Assembly: GCF_000003815.2 (NCBI RefSeq)
Contig: NC_049997.1
Span: forward strand, 11,367,888 to 11,431,887
From: Branchiostoma floridae
Lineage: Eukaryota; Chordata; Leptocardii; Amphioxiformes; Branchiostomatidae
DNA length: 64,000 bases
Direction: 5' to 3'
The notes beneath the pieces were generated by a model, which had not been told where the DNA came from, searched no databases, and saw nothing but the letters and a program-made list of their open reading frames with translations. Shown piece by piece: positions 62,301 through 64,000 of this stretch (positions within the stretch are counted from its first letter, which is position 1; each line of letters opens with the position of its first letter). The position numbers and the translations under genes are program-made.

Positions 62301-62605
62301 TTCCGCTGAGACACGGGTCCGAGAGTGACATAGAGTGGGCGTGTGGGTTCGCTAGGACTTTTGGCTATCGATTCCTGAGGCAGAGAGAGGCAGTTCAATT
62401 CTCCGCAGGAAGCAGAAATGTTGTAGTGTGGTTTTCGCACCCGTACGAGCTTCAGATGACGAGCCGCCGGTTGAGTGAGATGAATGTTGGGCATGAGGTG
62501 TTTATGAGAGTAGGACTTGTGGCACTGCCACCAAACGAAGAGACACTGCCAGCGGCCACGCGTACCGTAACGATCGTTAATGTCCCCAGAGTGTCCAGTT
62601 CGTAG
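62273..62605 (+). CDS. Retrotransposon accessory ORF B, unknown function
   Basis: The 110-residue ORF is paralogous to ORF A. Conserved positions include PL-H--E near the N-terminus, WF then P and L in the middle, and G-H---F--GL---P. It begins inside the end of ORF A in another frame, an arrangement expected for translation by reinitiation or a frameshift. The C-terminus (RTVTIVNVPR) forms a likely beta strand. I do not recognise the family. It lies upstream of gag within the same element. Confidence 0.55.
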   Translation: MSIPAGNILIPLRHGSESDIEWACGFARTFGYRFLRQREAVQFSAGSRNVVVWFSHPYELQMTSRRLSEMNVGHEVFMRVGLVALPPNEETLPAATRTVTIVNVPRVSSS

Positions 62606-62859
62606 ATAGACAGTTGTAGTACTTGACGTTAGATTTGATTTTTATGGAATATCTAAGTACTAGTTGGTTGAGCAGGCAAGGAACTAAATAGGATAGACTG
62701 TTGAGTCAGACAGGTCGCGGCTTATTTGACTTCGAGTATTTTTGTTGATTGTTTTACTTTTTGCCTCTGTCGTGTTTCGATTCTTGCGTTATCGATCCAA
62801 ATTTGTGGCTGTCAGAGGCGAGTCTTGAAAGTGTAGGCAGGCCGGCAAATCATTGTAAG

Positions 62860-64000
62860 ATGTCTACGGAACAGAAAAAAGGGAGTGAAACCAGCAAGGG
62901 AGGGGATGTAAAGGCGTCAACCTCCGCAACCCGACCCAAACCAAGTATTGCCGAGGTCGAGTCTCCGTTCTCCCAAGCCGCTCAACTTAGGGCATATCTA
63001 GGGCGCACTTCGACGTCGAGTGTAGCGGGGGCATCGAATAGCACGCCCGTGGTGACATTTCCGCGTTTTGCTTTAAGGGACAGCCCCGCTTCACCGTCGA
63101 TTAGTGATTATAGCCTCGCAGGAGTAAGCCAGATAGATGGTCAGGCGGGAGGCTCCACTCCCATTTATGTGCCCTCGGGTTCGGCCACGCCATCATGGGC
63201 CTCGATGACGGTATCGCAGGCGGACCCGTCCGAAACACAGTCCGTCGCGACGTCCGCTACCGGGGCGACGGCCGTTTCCACCTCGCAGCAGGGGGGCGGG
63301 CACCAATTACTGAACGGGGCCCCTACATTGCCAGGGGCACCGGGGACTCCACAGCTGGGGTTGGGACAGTCGGTCCTCTCCTTGCCTCCGCCGACGGTCG
63401 TGGTACAGCGGGAGAAAAATTTGACGAAATTCTCTGGCAGGGACCCCGCCAGTTCGTTTGAGGACTGGTGGGAGGAGGCCCAGATTTCGTTCAGCTCGTG
63501 GGGTACCCCGCCTGAACAGCAGGCCCATCTAGTCTTGCGAAGCTTAGAGGGGGATGCCAAACGTGAGGTGGCCTGCCTCTCGTCGCGGGAGAAGACGAGT
63601 ATTGACACTATAATCCGCGTGTTGAGGGACGCGTATAGAGACACAGCTCCCTGCACGACCTTGTTGTCCGAGTTCTATCGGCGGGAACAAGGACCGGACG
63701 AGTCATATCGCGACTATGCCCTCGCTCTGCAGGGCCTAGCACACAGAGCAGAGCAGAAGCGGCCGGGCATATTAACAGACCAGGACAGGGCCCTCCGCGA
63801 TAAGTTTATTGCCGGGCTTCGGGATAGGCACCTGAGTAGGCATCTAGAAGCGCATGTTCGGCAACGCCGCGAATGCACGTTCATGGATATCCGACTGGAA
63901 GTCAGGGGGCTTACAGGGGGGCGATCACCCGTAAAAGAAGCCAGCTCCAGGGGCGCCTGCGCGTCCACTGACTCCCAGGGGACGGCGGACACGTCGTATA
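62860..64000 (+). CDS. gag: Gag-like capsid protein of LTR retrotransposon (3' end outside window)
   Basis: An uninterrupted frame of 380 codons starts at ATG 62860 (MSTEQKKGSE) and leaves the window. The first ~185 residues are a Ser/Thr/Gln/Pro-rich disordered region. The capsid-like part follows: KNLTKFSGRDPASSFEDWW, EEAQISFSSW, VLRSLEGDAKREV, LRDAYRDTAP, FYRREQGPDESYRDYALAL, LRDKFIAGLRDRHLSRHLE. This order matches Ty3/Gypsy-type gag, which forms the particle that packages element RNA. A nucleocapsid zinc knuckle is not reached. An alternative N-terminus is possible: ATG 61838 with donor after 61859 and acceptor before 62816 would join in frame to this ORF. Confidence 0.85.
   Translation, partial: MSTEQKKGSETSKGGDVKASTSATRPKPSIAEVESPFSQAAQLRAYLGRTSTSSVAGASNSTPVVTFPRFALRDSPASPSISDYSLAGVSQIDGQAGGSTPIYVPSGSATPSWASMTVSQADPSETQSVATSATGATAVSTSQQGGGHQLLNGAPTLPGAPGTPQLGLGQSVLSLPPPTVVVQREKNLTKFSGRDPASSFEDWWEEAQISFSSWGTPPEQQAHLVLRSLEGDAKREVACLSSREKTSIDTIIRVLRDAYRDTAPCTTLLSEFYRREQGPDESYRDYALALQGLAHRAEQKRPGILTDQDRALRDKFIAGLRDRHLSRHLEAHVRQRRECTFMDIRLEVRGLTGGRSPVKEASSRGACASTDSQGTADTSY

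Larger units (their letters stand above)
61021..64000 (+). mobile_element. LTR retrotransposon, 5' part
   Basis: The order is candidate LTR, primer-binding-like site, leader ATG with splice donor, two small related ORFs, then gag. The element runs out of the window before protease and polymerase. The gag is of the Ty3/Gypsy-like capsid type. The absence of stops in gag over 380 codons suggests a young, possibly active copy. Confidence 0.75.

Noticed and set aside
63165-63992. Minus-strand frames of 73-163 codons and a short plus-strand frame at 63195
   Set aside because: They are shadows of the GC-rich gag frame that starts at 62860.

Overview
This is a stretch of an invertebrate animal genome. 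The genes are split by GT-AG introns of 0.3-4 kb, intergenic DNA is dense with small foldback transposons, tRNA-derived SINEs and satellites, and four runs of N mark assembly gaps. The gene families, the NHL/NPxY type II membrane protein in particular, and the dispersed repeats fit a lancelet (Branchiostoma, amphioxus). That assignment comes from recognition, not from a search.

Layout. 1-10 kb: no convincing gene; foldback elements, a hAT-like element, a SINE, a four-copy tandem repeat and a 37-bp minisatellite. 10.3-18.4 kb (+): an alpha-2,8-sialyltransferase (ST8Sia family) in eight coding exons, reconstructed exon by exon with all phases consistent. 18.4-23.9 kb: repeats, including a 922-bp DNA transposon with a perfect 9-bp target duplication that carries two truncated, inward-facing genes (a CxxC protein and a RecQ-type helicase). 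24.0-27.3 kb (-): mitochondrial replicative helicase Twinkle in three coding exons. 28.3-31.4 kb (+): ESCRT-III subunit CHMP2A in five coding exons, head-to-head with Twinkle across a short shared promoter region. 32.9-36.1 kb (-): a type II membrane protein with a Tyr-motif-rich cytoplasmic tail and an extracellular NHL propeller; its first exon contains two compensating apparent frameshifts. 36.1-51.8 kb: no solid gene; foldback elements, a duplicated repeat block, an LINE-ORF1-like pseudogene, a 157-bp satellite array with four gaps, a transposon nested in that satellite, and a small Cys-rich terminal exon. 51.8-59.9 kb (-): a nine-exon Golgi-type membrane protein joining an FkbM methyltransferase to a C-terminal domain that resembles a NodB polysaccharide deacetylase lacking its metal ligands. 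61.0-64.0 kb (+): the 5' part of an LTR retrotransposon, with candidate LTR, two small overlapping ORFs related to each other, and a gag ORF running off the window.

The genes do not form an operon or a single pathway. ST8Sia and the FkbM protein both look like Golgi glycan-modifying enzymes. Twinkle and CHMP2A share only a promoter region. The most unusual items are the FkbM/NodB-like fusion, the paired ORFs upstream of gag, and the deleted transposon with convergent CxxC and RecQ genes. Exon boundaries were read by eye from splice motifs and reading phase; no alignment or expression data were available.
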